Assembly: GCF_000246985.2 (NCBI RefSeq)
Contig: NC_022084.1
Location: 305,994 to 369,993, forward strand
DNA length: 64,000 bases
Reading direction: 5' to 3'
Origin: Thermococcus litoralis DSM 5473
Lineage (GTDB): Archaea > Methanobacteriota_B > Thermococci > Thermococcales > Thermococcaceae
Of the stretch, positions 9,432 to 18,373 are shown piece by piece. Position numbers and translations under genes: made by a program. How positions within the stretch are numbered: the stretch's first letter is position 1; each line of letters starts with the position of its first letter. The notes below the pieces were generated by a model that worked only from the letters and a program-made list of their open reading frames with translations, was not told where the DNA came from and made no database searches.

Positions 9432-12400
9432 ACAACAACACCCCCCGATAAAATACCCACGAGCCTATTAATTAAATAAAGCTCCAACAGTCCTTTGTCC
9501 TTCAATTCTCTTTCATATTCCCTAACGTCGCCCCCGAGCACTCTCCTGTAATACCTGTGTATCAAGAATGCCATGTTAATGGCTTCCTCAACTTCGGCTG
9601 GGGCTTTGGACTTCAATTCTTCAAGGATCCGGCTGAACTCCTCTTTTGGCAGGATGTATGCGTAGTACTCGAGCAAGTGCAATGCATCTACTGACGTCCT
9701 GATCTTGGGGTCTTTCATATTGATTCCCCGCTCGGAGAGAAGGGCTTGAATATCATATGGTTTGGGCAGTTCATTCTTTTTGGCTATCAAATCAACCGTG
9801 TAGAGTGTAAATTCTTTCTTGTCGGAACTACCGGTCTCTTTTAATACCGCAAGCCCTTTCTTCTTCTGTGATGCTGTAATCTTGTCTATATCAACACCCG
9901 TTGCAAGCCTCAGTAGCACGATGTCATTGGGGCTCAAACTCCTGCTACCAAAGAGTATCTTGTACGCAGTGTAGAATACACCATAATTCGATGAAACACT
10001 CCTTCCAGATTCACCCGTTGCAATAGCGTTTATTATGCTCAAAATTGTCGATGGGTACACGTACTTTTCTAGGAGCTCTTTTGTAGATATGCTGCCAGTG
10101 GACCCATAGACTTCCTCGTACTTCGTGACTTCTTCAAGGATACCGGCCATTGTTCCATACAACAAATCAAGCTCTTGATAACCGTGATCGATTAGCACTC
10201 TCGCGGTCTCCTCTCCTTTCACCCTCATCTTTTGGAGAAGATCCCTGATTGAGATTTCCCTCTCCTTCCGTTCAACATTTTTCCATACTGCGACGATTGA
10301 GGTATCTAGAGATAGCTTGCCCCTGCTGACTATATTAGTCTCTGACTCTGTCGTTAATGGAATCGCCCTCGTTATCTGGAGCCCAGCCCTCTTCCACCCA
10401 GCCTCTAAAAGGTTCGCCCACGAAGCCGGGTCGGTGTGGGCATAATACGTAACGATCAGCCCATCCTCTTTCAGGTGCTTTTTCATTGAGACAAAGGCTT
10501 GGCTAAAGAGATCTTCAAAGTGCTTCTCCGCCACTTCCTTCTTGTTTTCTTGATCCATGAATCTCCCCGGGTTCGTTGAGACTTCCTTCTTTGCGAATTC
10601 TTGCCACTGAGTAGGAATTTCTCTAAAGATACTCTTGCCCCCGATCTTTATCTCCTTGAAGAACGCTTTCTTGTGGAACCTCGGGACTAGCTTGCCGTTC
10701 TCAACGTCGCTCAAAGCCCTCTTCAGCCACACGTAGTAAAAGTCGCTCAGTTCAGTGTAGGGGACATCGTCGGCGTAGGGTGGATCCGTTACGATGACGT
10801 CGAACTTCTCGCCGAGGTTGAGCGAGGTCGCGTCGCCCTGGAGAACTCTGATGGAGTTGCCCGCGAAGTCCGCAAGGGTTCTTTGGGATGAAGAGAGGGT
10901 AGAAGTGAGATATTCAAGACCTCTCAGAATCGCAGGGAACGTTTTGATTATCCCTCCAAAATTACCGAACCAAGGACTTTCCGTCCAGTTCCAGTTCATT
11001 GCAATTCCACGTGTTGACATCGTCTCCCCAATTTTCCACCAAGTTGAATCCCAGCGAGTAACAATTGAATTGTAGTATGCATACTTCAACATTGCTATGC
11101 TCAAATACGTCGCCACGGCCTCCGCGTACTCGAAGGCTTTCTCTTTATCCCAGCCTTCCTTGAGCTTCTCTTCCTCAACGCGCTTCCCGACCTCGCGGAT
11201 GAGTTTTACAATTTTTATCAGCGTCAAGAGCTGGCGGGGGTTGAAGAACTGATACCATTTTTCTGCACTGAGTATTGGAGTAATACGACGGTTCTCGTAA
11301 AGAGGTATCGGTTCAGTCGGCACGTCAGGGTCTTTCTTTTCGAGCATTTCTTTGACCTTCTCCTTCGCCTTCAAGAGCTTCTCGTTGTCCTCTTCTGTGG
11401 CAGGCTCAAAGACTAAATCTCCATCTATTACCTTCACTCTAACGAGGATTCTCTGCCTCGCGAACCTCTCATCACCCTCGTGGTATTTTCTCAAAGCCCA
11501 CTTTACGTAGAAGTCAAAGTCATTCTTGTCCCCTCCCTTGGGCTTGGCAAGGTAATGATTGCCCTCACTATCGGCATATTTCACAAGGTTTCCACAGTAA
11601 AGACATGCCATTTGGTTCTTTTTTGCCTCAATGTTCGGCTTTGGAACCTCAAAGATCACTCTGTTACCTTCAACCCTAGCGATGTCGCTATCAAGCTCCC
11701 CGTTTTGGATCATTTGCTGAATTTCCTTCGCGGTTTTCTCGTCCTCAAAAATTATCTTGCCTGTGTTAGTGTTTACTTTTGCTTTTGAGACATCGCCCAC
11801 GATTTTGTTCAAGTCTATGATTTCAATCTCGATTTCATCTCCATTTTTCTTTGGCTTCATATATGCCAAACGCTGGTACTTGCCCTTGCTGTCTTTTACT
11901 CTTGCCAGCCAGTAGTTGCCGATTATCGGAGTCCACCTTCCACAGTGAGGGCACTTGGCTTCCCACGTGCCGATGTAAACGGCAACGTCATCATCGTAAA
12001 GCTCCCTGATTTCAGGGTCGTTCTTCAACTGTTCGGTAATCCAGTTGCCCCACTTTTCAACATCCTTCACGAGGGGTTTTCTAAACTTCTTGGGGTAATC
12101 GAGGACGGCTTTGAGAAAGACGTATGCTGTTGGTAATAGTTCAACGGCAGTAACGTCGAGACCAAGCCTCAGACCTTCGAGTGGAATTGATCCAAAACCT
12201 GCGAAGGGGTCGAGAAGTTTTTTCCCTCTGAAGTATTTCTCCCATTCTGGTGGGATTTTCGGGTTAACACGGTGGGGAGTCTTCTCATTGAGACCTATGG
12301 CTGTTTTGAATCTTTTGGGGTCTGTATTGTACGGGAGGAAGGCTCCGGTGATTACTCCTCTCGCACCGATTAGAGGTTTTCGTGTCCACCAGAATACCAT

Positions 12401-12499
12401 TTCCCAATATGGGGGTCTTCCGGGGCCTTTCTCTTTTTTACTGGCATCATTTATTTCTTTTGCTGGAAAGTCAGGGTTTTCAATAAAATACATATGCAT
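9428..12499 (-). CDS. DUF1156 adenine-type DNA methylase with zinc ribbons
   Basis: The 1023-residue protein opens with a DUF1156-like segment (GRPPYWEMVFWW, residues about 25-40). Motif I lies near residue 98 (LDPFAGFGSIP) and the catalytic DPPY near 572. That DPPY signature is typical of N6-adenine or N4-cytosine amino-methylases. The roughly 470 residues between them contain CPHCGRW and CLYCGNL half-ribbons. The C-terminal part is helical. ATG 12499 follows an AGGAGGGTG ribosome site, and a TTTATAATG TATA box sits about 35 bases upstream, so this is the first gene of the operon. Expected role: modifying host DNA at a specific site to mark it as self. Confidence 0.9.
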   Translation of the reverse strand: MHMYFIENPDFPAKEINDASKKEKGPGRPPYWEMVFWWTRKPLIGARGVITGAFLPYNTDPKRFKTAIGLNEKTPHRVNPKIPPEWEKYFRGKKLLDPFAGFGSIPLEGLRLGLDVTAVELLPTAYVFLKAVLDYPKKFRKPLVKDVEKWGNWITEQLKNDPEIRELYDDDVAVYIGTWEAKCPHCGRWTPIIGNYWLARVKDSKGKYQRLAYMKPKKNGDEIEIEIIDLNKIVGDVSKAKVNTNTGKIIFEDEKTAKEIQQMIQNGELDSDIARVEGNRVIFEVPKPNIEAKKNQMACLYCGNLVKYADSEGNHYLAKPKGGDKNDFDFYVKWALRKYHEGDERFARQRILVRVKVIDGDLVFEPATEEDNEKLLKAKEKVKEMLEKKDPDVPTEPIPLYENRRITPILSAEKWYQFFNPRQLLTLIKIVKLIREVGKRVEEEKLKEGWDKEKAFEYAEAVATYLSIAMLKYAYYNSIVTRWDSTWWKIGETMSTRGIAMNWNWTESPWFGNFGGIIKTFPAILRGLEYLTSTLSSSQRTLADFAGNSIRVLQGDATSLNLGEKFDVIVTDPPYADDVPYTELSDFYYVWLKRALSDVENGKLVPRFHKKAFFKEIKIGGKSIFREIPTQWQEFAKKEVSTNPGRFMDQENKKEVAEKHFEDLFSQAFVSMKKHLKEDGLIVTYYAHTDPASWANLLEAGWKRAGLQITRAIPLTTESETNIVSRGKLSLDTSIVAVWKNVERKEREISIRDLLQKMRVKGEETARVLIDHGYQELDLLYGTMAGILEEVTKYEEVYGSTGSISTKELLEKYVYPSTILSIINAIATGESGRSVSSNYGVFYTAYKILFGSRSLSPNDIVLLRLATGVDIDKITASQKKKGLAVLKETGSSDKKEFTLYTVDLIAKKNELPKPYDIQALLSERGINMKDPKIRTSVDALHLLEYYAYILPKEEFSRILEELKSKAPAEVEEAINMAFLIHRYYRRVLGGDVREYERELKDKGLLELYLINRLVGILSGGVVV

Positions 12500-12545
12500 A
12501 GTTACACCCTCCTATAGTATTCTATTAAAGAACATTATAAACCCT
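12500..12545 (-). promoter_or_regulatory. Promoter and ribosome site of the methylase-helicase operon
   Basis: On the minus strand, GGGTTTATAATG (about 12533-12544) has BRE/TATA character. A start about 25 bases downstream would leave a leader of about a dozen bases that holds the strong AGGAGGGTG ribosome site before ATG 12499. All five downstream genes are spaced by -4 to +12 bases with no other TATA box obvious, so this probably drives the whole cassette. Confidence 0.6.
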
Positions 12546-12596
12546 TCGTGGTTCTTGTGTCGCATATCAACCATTTTTTAGAAAGGGTTTTATTTG

Positions 12597-13082
12597 ATGG
12601 AGGGCATAATTAATACACCAATCATGGAGGGGATGCCTGTGGAAGATGTTGTTGGTGCAACGTTTCCCGTTCCAAAAAGCTTTTTGGAAAGAATCCTAGA
12701 TGGGAAGAAGGATGTCTTTGTAAAGCCTGCTACACTAACTAAACTGAAGAAGGGTATGAAGATTGTATTTTATGCTTCTCGTGAGGATCAGGGTTTTCAT
12801 GGGGAAGCAGAGGTAGAGAGTGTAGAGGTGTTTGATAACCCTCTAAAAATTCTGGAAAGATATGGGGATAGGTTATTTCTGACTGAGAAGGAGTTCAAGG
12901 AGTATGTTGCTTCTCAGAAGCGTTGGGGTCGGGAAAGACACAAGCCGTGGATGGCTATTGTGCTGAGAAATATTAGGAGGTATCCCAGGGTTGTAAAACC
13001 AAAGAGATTTGTAGCAGTATCTGGAAGATATGTGAGAGGGCAAGAATACGAGTGGATTCTGAAGAATGCTGGTGTTTTATAG
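12597..13082 (+). CDS. DUF365 family protein, divergent from the methylase operon
   Basis: This protein of about 161 residues carries GATFPVPKSFLERIL, then LKKGMKIVFYASREDQG with a beta-rich GEAEVESVEV, then a basic C-terminus. The pattern matches archaeal DUF365, whose layout resembles the ASCH/PUA/EVE nucleic-acid-reader fold (family knowledge plus inference). An ATG at 12624 in front of EGMPVEDVV is an alternative start. TTG at 12594 precedes the ATG and is less likely. There is no clear ribosome site, so a leaderless transcript is possible. Divergent placement against a DNA methylase suggests, without proof, a modified-base sensor or regulator. Confidence 0.75.
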   Translation: MEGIINTPIMEGMPVEDVVGATFPVPKSFLERILDGKKDVFVKPATLTKLKKGMKIVFYASREDQGFHGEAEVESVEVFDNPLKILERYGDRLFLTEKEFKEYVASQKRWGRERHKPWMAIVLRNIRRYPRVVKPKRFVAVSGRYVRGQEYEWILKNAGVL

Positions 13083-13146
13083 CTAAATGTTTTGAAATAA
13101 CTTTGTCTTTGCTTTTCTTTAGCATCTGTTTCTTTAGGGGGTGATG

Positions 13147-13293
13147 TCTCCACTCTCGGACCCCCACCTGCTCACCAAATATGCAGTGTTTTGGAGCACT
13201 ATTTCCACTCTCGAACCTCCGGGGGTTAATTACTACTATATTGGGTCGACTCACTACTACTGGGTTGTGGCTTTCCACTCTCTAACCCCCACC
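13147..13293. repeat. Three imperfect copies of a ~22-bp repeat (CRISPR-remnant-like)
   Basis: Copies begin at about 13147, 13201 and 13271 with a shared TCCACTCTC core followed by C-rich AACCCCCACC-type sequence. On the minus strand each ends with AGAGTGGAAA or AGAGTGGAGA. The third copy ends GTGGAAAG, the same eight bases that end a common Thermococcales CRISPR repeat. Spacing is irregular (about 55 and 70 bp) and only three copies exist. A decayed array or another dispersed repeat are both possible. No cas gene is in the window. Confidence 0.35.
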
Positions 13294-14000
13294 TTTCTTG
13301 TGAGTTGCCTTGTTTTGGGTTTTTTCTTTTTGTTTTTTAAAAGTCTGCCTGAATTCTCATTGTATTGGATCAACAAAATAAAATTCTAGCTCAAAATTTT
13401 AAAAGAAGTTATGTATATACCAGACTTTTAAATAAAGCAGAGTTAATTCTCTTGTGCCCGTGTAAAGGGAAATGTTGCTCTAAAGAAAGAGTCAGAGCTG
13501 GAAGATTGCCAAAGAGTTCAAGAAGAGGGGAGATAAAAAAGGAATAGGGAGAAAGAATATAATGCGCATGCATATCTGAGTGAAGGGAAAAATAGGTTTT
13601 CCTTGTCTCTTTCTGTTATGTTATATGAGAAGTTTCTCACATATAAATCATTGACACATAAAGGAAATTATTGACAAGTTGACAATGAGTATTTCGCTAT
13701 TTAGGGGAGAATTACAAACAAGGAATGATAGTGTGGACTAGCTCTGAGAAGTGTTTTATGATATTACATTGCCCTCCCTCAAAAATGAATCACAAAAAGA
13801 ATCGTTAGAGTCACATGTTCAAACTAATTCAAAAAAATTAAAAAGAAAAGGAACCACCAAAAACAAAATTCTAAATGGATTACAAATTCATGCTGAACTA
13901 TCGCATGGCGTGTCACCAATTGTAACAGTACCTGATGAAAAATTAAAGGTGACTAATTATTGTCATAAAAAGGTAAAATAAAAGGAGACACGTATGGAAA
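13294..14000. other. Gene-poor accessory DNA
   Basis: AT-rich DNA follows the repeat cluster. A frame of 76 codons at 13751-13981 and one of 60 codons at 13365-13547 exist, but neither shows a ribosome site, family motif or convincing composition. I see no RNA gene. The stretch is probably degraded mobile or defence DNA. Confidence 0.5.
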
Positions 14001-14201
14001 TCAAATTTCTGCAGTTAACAATCCATAATACATCCTTTTTAACATTTCTAGCTCTTCTTCTAATTTTTCAACCTTTTTTAGATCTTGGTACGAGTTCAGG
14101 GATAATTTTCTCCTTGAAAGTTCTGTTTCGAGCTCCTCTATCTTTTGTTTTACTTTCCACTCTAACATCTGGATCACCCATGAATGTGGGTTATCAAACA
14201 A
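14001..14201 (-). CDS. Small coiled-coil protein (up to 66 residues)
   Basis: The frame is dominated by Leu, Glu and Lys in heptad-like spacing (KIEELETELSRRK, VEKLEEELEMLKR), typical of a short coiled coil. The listed start is TTG at 14201. ATG at 14168 follows GGGTGATC, a near-perfect anti-16S match though only three bases away, and would give 55 residues. A 130-codon frame on the other strand overlaps it but looks like its shadow. The function is unknown; such proteins often act as small regulators in mobile elements. Confidence 0.4.
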   Translation of the reverse strand: MFDNPHSWVIQMLEWKVKQKIEELETELSRRKLSLNSYQDLKKVEKLEEELEMLKRMYYGLLTAEI

Positions 14202-14687
14202 AAATTAAAACTATCTTGGCTTTGGTGAGTTTAGTGTTTGTCCTCTCGGACGCTTTTCAGAGCCAGCACCCTGGCATTTTAATTAAAATGGAGGTTTTTG
14301 TTTGTTTGTTCAATGCTTGGTCAGTTCTAAATTCTTCATCCGGGAATAGGAGGCATTGGTACGCTTGGTCACATTATAATAAATAAATATACATCAAATA
14401 TACATATACAAGGAAAGGTATTCTTCTAAAGTGTGTTTGGAATTAAAGTATATCTCCGTGTGTTTTTATCTATATCTTTATCTTTTTAGGAGTATTATTG
14501 CGGAATTGGGAGTTTTGAGAATACCAGATCGTGACTAAACTGTACCAAAGCCTACTTTCGCAGAAAAAAGGTTTGTGTGTGTAAAATCATGCAAAAACAG
14601 TAAAAATTGACGATTTTTAAAACTGAATTTAATCACACAGCTAGGATTAATTATTCTCATCTAGTTAACATAGGTTGAGGTAGTGGT
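14202..14687. other. Intergenic DNA upstream of the wHTH/P-loop gene
   Basis: About 490 bases of AT-rich sequence. The right end must carry the promoter of the next gene, whose ribosome site is GAGGTAGTGGT. Repetitive ATATACAT words lie at about 14385-14410. No gene or structured RNA is evident. Confidence 0.5.
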
Positions 14688-15779
14688 ATGAGTAGGGAGG
14701 ACATAAAGTCAAAAATCATGTCCTACCTTGAAGAGGTGAAGTTAGCAACTAGGAACGAGATCTCCAAGCAAACTGGGATTACTGGGCGAGTTTTGACTCA
14801 AGCATTGAAAGAACTCGTTGATAAAGGTTATTTAGAAGTTGTTTCAAAAAATCCCCTCACATACAAATTCGTAGAAAAAAACTATGTCGAACTGGATTTC
14901 TCTAAAATTCGGGATTATTACAACCTAAAATACACTATCGCAAAAATCCTGAAAAATCACGGATGGAGATTATCAAAACATGAGATTGCAGCAGTTGCAT
15001 TGATATATTCGAAGTTTACTGGATTCAAAACACTAGTTTTTGGAAGCCAGGCGGTTGGGAAAACCTCAATAATTAGGAGTGTTTTTCAGGGAGTGAAAGA
15101 ACCTGTAATTCTTCAGGATCTGCATTTAAAGGACCTTTATGATGTAGTAGGCAGTATAAAAGAGAATACGAAAGTTATCGAACAACAATACAGGCACAAG
15201 TGGGGAAGAGAAACTCTTGAGAGATACGATGCATATAAAGTAGTCCCCCTGTCTCGTATTGGGCCTGCAGAGTTAATTTTTCGTTTTATCCCTGTTAGAA
15301 TAATACAGCCAAAAGGTAAACCAGAAAGACTGTTTGAGCAGGTGTACTTTGAGTTCTTGAATATTCCAAGAATTATTAATCCCCCTGAAGATGCTATAGA
15401 AGCACTTTACGAAGAGTTGTCACATATTGAGTATTTCACGATAGATACACAACAGCTAGAGGAGGCTCTGAAGAAAATAAAGGTTAATGAGGTCGTAGGT
15501 TTTACGGAGGATGTTACTGCTGAATTTTACCGTATAAACGAAAGATACAAAAAAATTACCCAAAATGACTTTTTCTTGGCAAACTTTAAAGAGTTCAAAG
15601 GCTGGGACTCACTTTATAACAAAATGAGTGATAATCTGCAAATAATTAACAATGCTCTAGAAGTGCTAAAATTTAACTTTTCATGGCTGCAAGAAAAGGA
15701 CGCGGCGGTAGAGCAGACGGTGGATTTCTTTAAAGATGTTTTCGAAACATTCACAATAGTTAAAAAAGAAAAATTGTAG
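14688..15779 (+). CDS. wHTH protein with P-loop (363 residues), unknown role
   Basis: Residues about 1-65 form a winged helix-turn-helix (ATRNEISKQTGITGRVLTQAL, KGYLEVV). A P-loop follows at about 118-126 (GSQAVGKTS). The expected Walker B acidic strand is not clear: PVILQDLHLKDLYD is the nearest candidate. The C-terminal 150 residues are helical. No family is recognised. Combining DNA binding with a nucleotide switch suggests a regulator or replication/partition protein of the accessory element, by inference. It stands alone on the plus strand between the defence operon and rmuC. Confidence 0.75.
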   Translation: MSREDIKSKIMSYLEEVKLATRNEISKQTGITGRVLTQALKELVDKGYLEVVSKNPLTYKFVEKNYVELDFSKIRDYYNLKYTIAKILKNHGWRLSKHEIAAVALIYSKFTGFKTLVFGSQAVGKTSIIRSVFQGVKEPVILQDLHLKDLYDVVGSIKENTKVIEQQYRHKWGRETLERYDAYKVVPLSRIGPAELIFRFIPVRIIQPKGKPERLFEQVYFEFLNIPRIINPPEDAIEALYEELSHIEYFTIDTQQLEEALKKIKVNEVVGFTEDVTAEFYRINERYKKITQNDFFLANFKEFKGWDSLYNKMSDNLQIINNALEVLKFNFSWLQEKDAAVEQTVDFFKDVFETFTIVKKEKL

Positions 15780-15860
15780 GTATTTTTCTTGCTCCTTTCA
15801 TTTGATCTGTCTTCTAAACTGTGAACATTCTCTTGAAGATTCTTTTTCTCCTGTTAGAGA

Positions 15861-16856
15861 TTATTCTTCTAGCTCGAAGGTAGTGAGCGACGAGTAATAG
15901 GTTTTTAATTCATTAATTGCTTGCTGAACTTTATGAACATTACTATTTGCATTGTTCAAGTGCCTAGTGAGAGTTCCAAATTTATCTTCAAGATCTTTTA
16001 TATAGGTTCCAAGGATGTTTATTTTTCTCTGGACTTCTTCAGCTCTCTTTGATATTTCTTCTGCTTTGATTTTTGTGAGAATCAAACTGATGTGGGCTGG
16101 AAGGAGAGATGGAGAAGTTAATATTACCCCCGATTTTGCGGCTTCAGATACAAGTTCGTGAGCTTCAGAAACAAGCTTGTAATATATCGCATCGGATGGA
16201 ATGAACATAAAAGCAAAGTCCATGGTATTCTCTTTTCCAACATATTTTTCTTTTATTGCCCGTACGTGGTTGTTAACATCCTTTAAAAAGTTCTTCCAAA
16301 ATTCTTCTTTTTTACTTGGGCTTTCTTCTTCAGTGTATTTTTTGAAATTTTCTAGTGGGAACTTTGAATCAATGCAAAGATACTTGTTTTCATCAACAAT
16401 GATGTAGGCATCAGGAATTTCGCGTCCAATGCTTTTTCGAATTCCTAGCCTCTGGGAGGGAATTATGTCTTTTAATATAGCCTCTAGCTGTAATTCTCCG
16501 AATTTTGCTCTCGCACTTTTTATTTCAAACATGGACTTTAGATCAGAAGTTATTTTTTTCAGGTCTCCTGAAGCTTCTTTCAACTTCCCTAGGTCTTCTT
16601 GGATTCCAAGCTCTTTTAGAGACTCTGCAAAAGCTCCCTTTATCACATTAGTATTTTTTGATATTGCCGAACCAAATACTTTCTCAAAAATATCCGTGGA
16701 GCCTTGGATTGTTTTCATTACTGAATATTCTACCATTTGTGGAAAATTCGTCTCTATCTGCTCCACTTTTGTTTTTAACTCTGTGAGGTGACTACTTTGT
16801 CTCCATAAAAGGAACCCTAGAATCAAAACAAGAATACCTAGCAAGTATTCAATCAT
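15861..16856 (-). CDS. rmuC: RmuC-family DNA recombination protein
   Basis: The protein of about 331 residues starts at ATG 16856 after GGGGGTGG; a GTG at 16877 is less favoured. It has an N-terminal membrane anchor (residues 1-18), a coiled coil, then the RmuC core: FGELQLEAIL, the PD-(D/E)XK-like IPDAYIIVDENKYLCIDSKFP, MDFAFMFIPSDAIYY, and a C-terminal coiled coil. RmuC limits DNA inversions and is a predicted nuclease. Archaeal copies are sporadic and often lie in mobile regions. The membrane anchor would place the nuclease at the cell membrane. Confidence 0.85.
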   Translation of the reverse strand: MIEYLLGILVLILGFLLWRQSSHLTELKTKVEQIETNFPQMVEYSVMKTIQGSTDIFEKVFGSAISKNTNVIKGAFAESLKELGIQEDLGKLKEASGDLKKITSDLKSMFEIKSARAKFGELQLEAILKDIIPSQRLGIRKSIGREIPDAYIIVDENKYLCIDSKFPLENFKKYTEEESPSKKEEFWKNFLKDVNNHVRAIKEKYVGKENTMDFAFMFIPSDAIYYKLVSEAHELVSEAAKSGVILTSPSLLPAHISLILTKIKAEEISKRAEEVQRKINILGTYIKDLEDKFGTLTRHLNNANSNVHKVQQAINELKTYYSSLTTFELEE

Positions 16857-17139
16857 GAATCCACCCCCAAATAGCACTTGCTCATATCATTTGTTCTATA
16901 ATAATGCCCAATGCTTTATTTAGTTTATTCTGATGCTCTCGCACCAGTACCAATATAGATTTTGTTCAATATGTTCATTTGAGATTTCTGCGAATGGAGC
17001 TTTCTTTTAGAAACCAAAAATAATGCAAGTGTTTCCTACTCATCACTTGAATAGTCGCCGAAAGGAGATTGTAAAATTAAAAGCTTTTCCGCAAATTTTT
17101 ATATTTTTACATCCTACTTTATTATTTTGAGGGGTGTGA

Positions 17140-18261
17140 ATGGAGGTTGTTGGACCAGAGGTAATCCAGGGAGGATATGTTGTTAGGGTTAGTATGAGGC
17201 CTAAAAGAGAGATTTACGTATTCTCCGAGGAGGATATAGAGTACTATATCCGGAACGAGATTTTAGAGAAAAATATTAGCGAAAAACAGAAAAAGAAAAA
17301 AGAAAAGTGGATATGGGAGTTTTTAGGAGAGTTACCAAAAAGAAATAACGAATATTACCTTTCTATAAATGAAATTGAGAAATATTTGAAAAAACTTGAA
17401 AAAATGAAACTAAAACCGCGCACTATGATAAAAAGAGTTAGACAACTAAAGAATTTTCTGCATCACTTTGATCCTTCAATAAAAGAATTTGACGATATAA
17501 TTGATAGGAAACTCGAGGAGCTTTCCAAGACGATTAATGCTGAAACGCGGCTGAAAGGGGTTACAGTATACAAAGACCATGTCACTGAATTCCTGAGAAG
17601 GCTGGAAAGACTCTATGAAGAGAGAAAAGTAACGGAGTACACGTACCAGAAGGCAGTAGCTTTTGTCCTTTTGGGAGTTTCAACTGGGAGGAGAGTAGAA
17701 GAAATTTCGGGCATGAAAGTAGAATGGCTAAACTTGGAGGAAGGATACATCATCCTACCCCTAAAGTACACAAAAGAAGGAAAAATATTAGGGGTCAAGG
17801 ATGGTTACAAGAGAATACCTCTGACAGAAGAAACGGTCGCTTGGTTAAAATTTTTCCTCAAAAAATACGGAAAATTTATCCAAGAAAAAAGAGATGGATA
17901 CCTTTTCTCATCCCCTGAAAGGAAAGCAGGAAATCCAATATTTTTACATAAACTAACAAAAAAGTTCAAGAAAGAGCTGAAATTCGACATTGGAGGTGCG
18001 CAATTCGAAATCAAGTACCTGCGAAAATTTTTTTCGCAGGAATGGGAGAGAAGGGGTGGAAACCTATATGTAAAATTTGAGCTAATGGGGCATTCCCCTC
18101 GAAACATAAACTATCTCCACTATACTAGATTAGGTTGGAAAGAAATCAACGAAGAATATCGCCGTGTATACTACAATCTCTCTGTTCTCACCCCAGATCA
18201 ACGAAAATTAATAGCAAAATATCTGTCAAGGAAAAAAAGAAAAAGGAAGAAAGGGAAATGA
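17140..18261 (+). CDS. Tyrosine recombinase (archaeal integrase)
   Basis: The 373-residue protein has a lysine-rich N-terminal half with a core-binding region and a C-terminal catalytic domain. Visible catalytic parts are Arg near 185 (STGRRVEE), the KxxR box near 295 (IKYLRKFFSQEW), GHS near 316 and LHY near 327. The same KFFSQEW and MGHS blocks occur in the second integrase 2-4 kb away, so the two are related. The C-terminus is extremely basic (RKKRKRKKGK). The ribosome site GGGGTGTGA fits ATG 17140. No tRNA fragment is seen inside or beside this gene. Confidence 0.88.
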   Translation: MEVVGPEVIQGGYVVRVSMRPKREIYVFSEEDIEYYIRNEILEKNISEKQKKKKEKWIWEFLGELPKRNNEYYLSINEIEKYLKKLEKMKLKPRTMIKRVRQLKNFLHHFDPSIKEFDDIIDRKLEELSKTINAETRLKGVTVYKDHVTEFLRRLERLYEERKVTEYTYQKAVAFVLLGVSTGRRVEEISGMKVEWLNLEEGYIILPLKYTKEGKILGVKDGYKRIPLTEETVAWLKFFLKKYGKFIQEKRDGYLFSSPERKAGNPIFLHKLTKKFKKELKFDIGGAQFEIKYLRKFFSQEWERRGGNLYVKFELMGHSPRNINYLHYTRLGWKEINEEYRRVYYNLSVLTPDQRKLIAKYLSRKKRKRKKGK

Positions 18262-18373
18262 GAAAAATGGCCTCAAAAACATTTCTTGTCCTTTAACATG
18301 CTTTTCAAACATGTGACAATAAACACTAGCTTGTTTGCTAGATTCGTGATTTGTTATGATTGCTCCGGCACTT

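Noticed and set aside
2305-12499. A standard BREX or DISARM locus
   Set aside because: No PglZ, BrxA/B/L, DUF1998 or PLD gene is seen in the operon, so only BREX/DISARM-like is claimed.
13147-13293. An active CRISPR array
   Set aside because: Only three imperfect repeats, irregular spacing and no cas genes; kept only as a repeat.
13751-13981. 76-codon plus-strand frame
   Set aside because: No ribosome site, no known motif, and it lies in a decayed AT-rich stretch. It was left as unsupported.
13994-14386. 130-codon plus-strand frame with hydrophobic start and a GGAGACACGT ribosome-like site
   Set aside because: It lies opposite the coiled-coil frame at 14001-14201. Its hydrophobic runs are the expected mirror of Lys/Glu/Leu codons, and the second half is low in plausibility.
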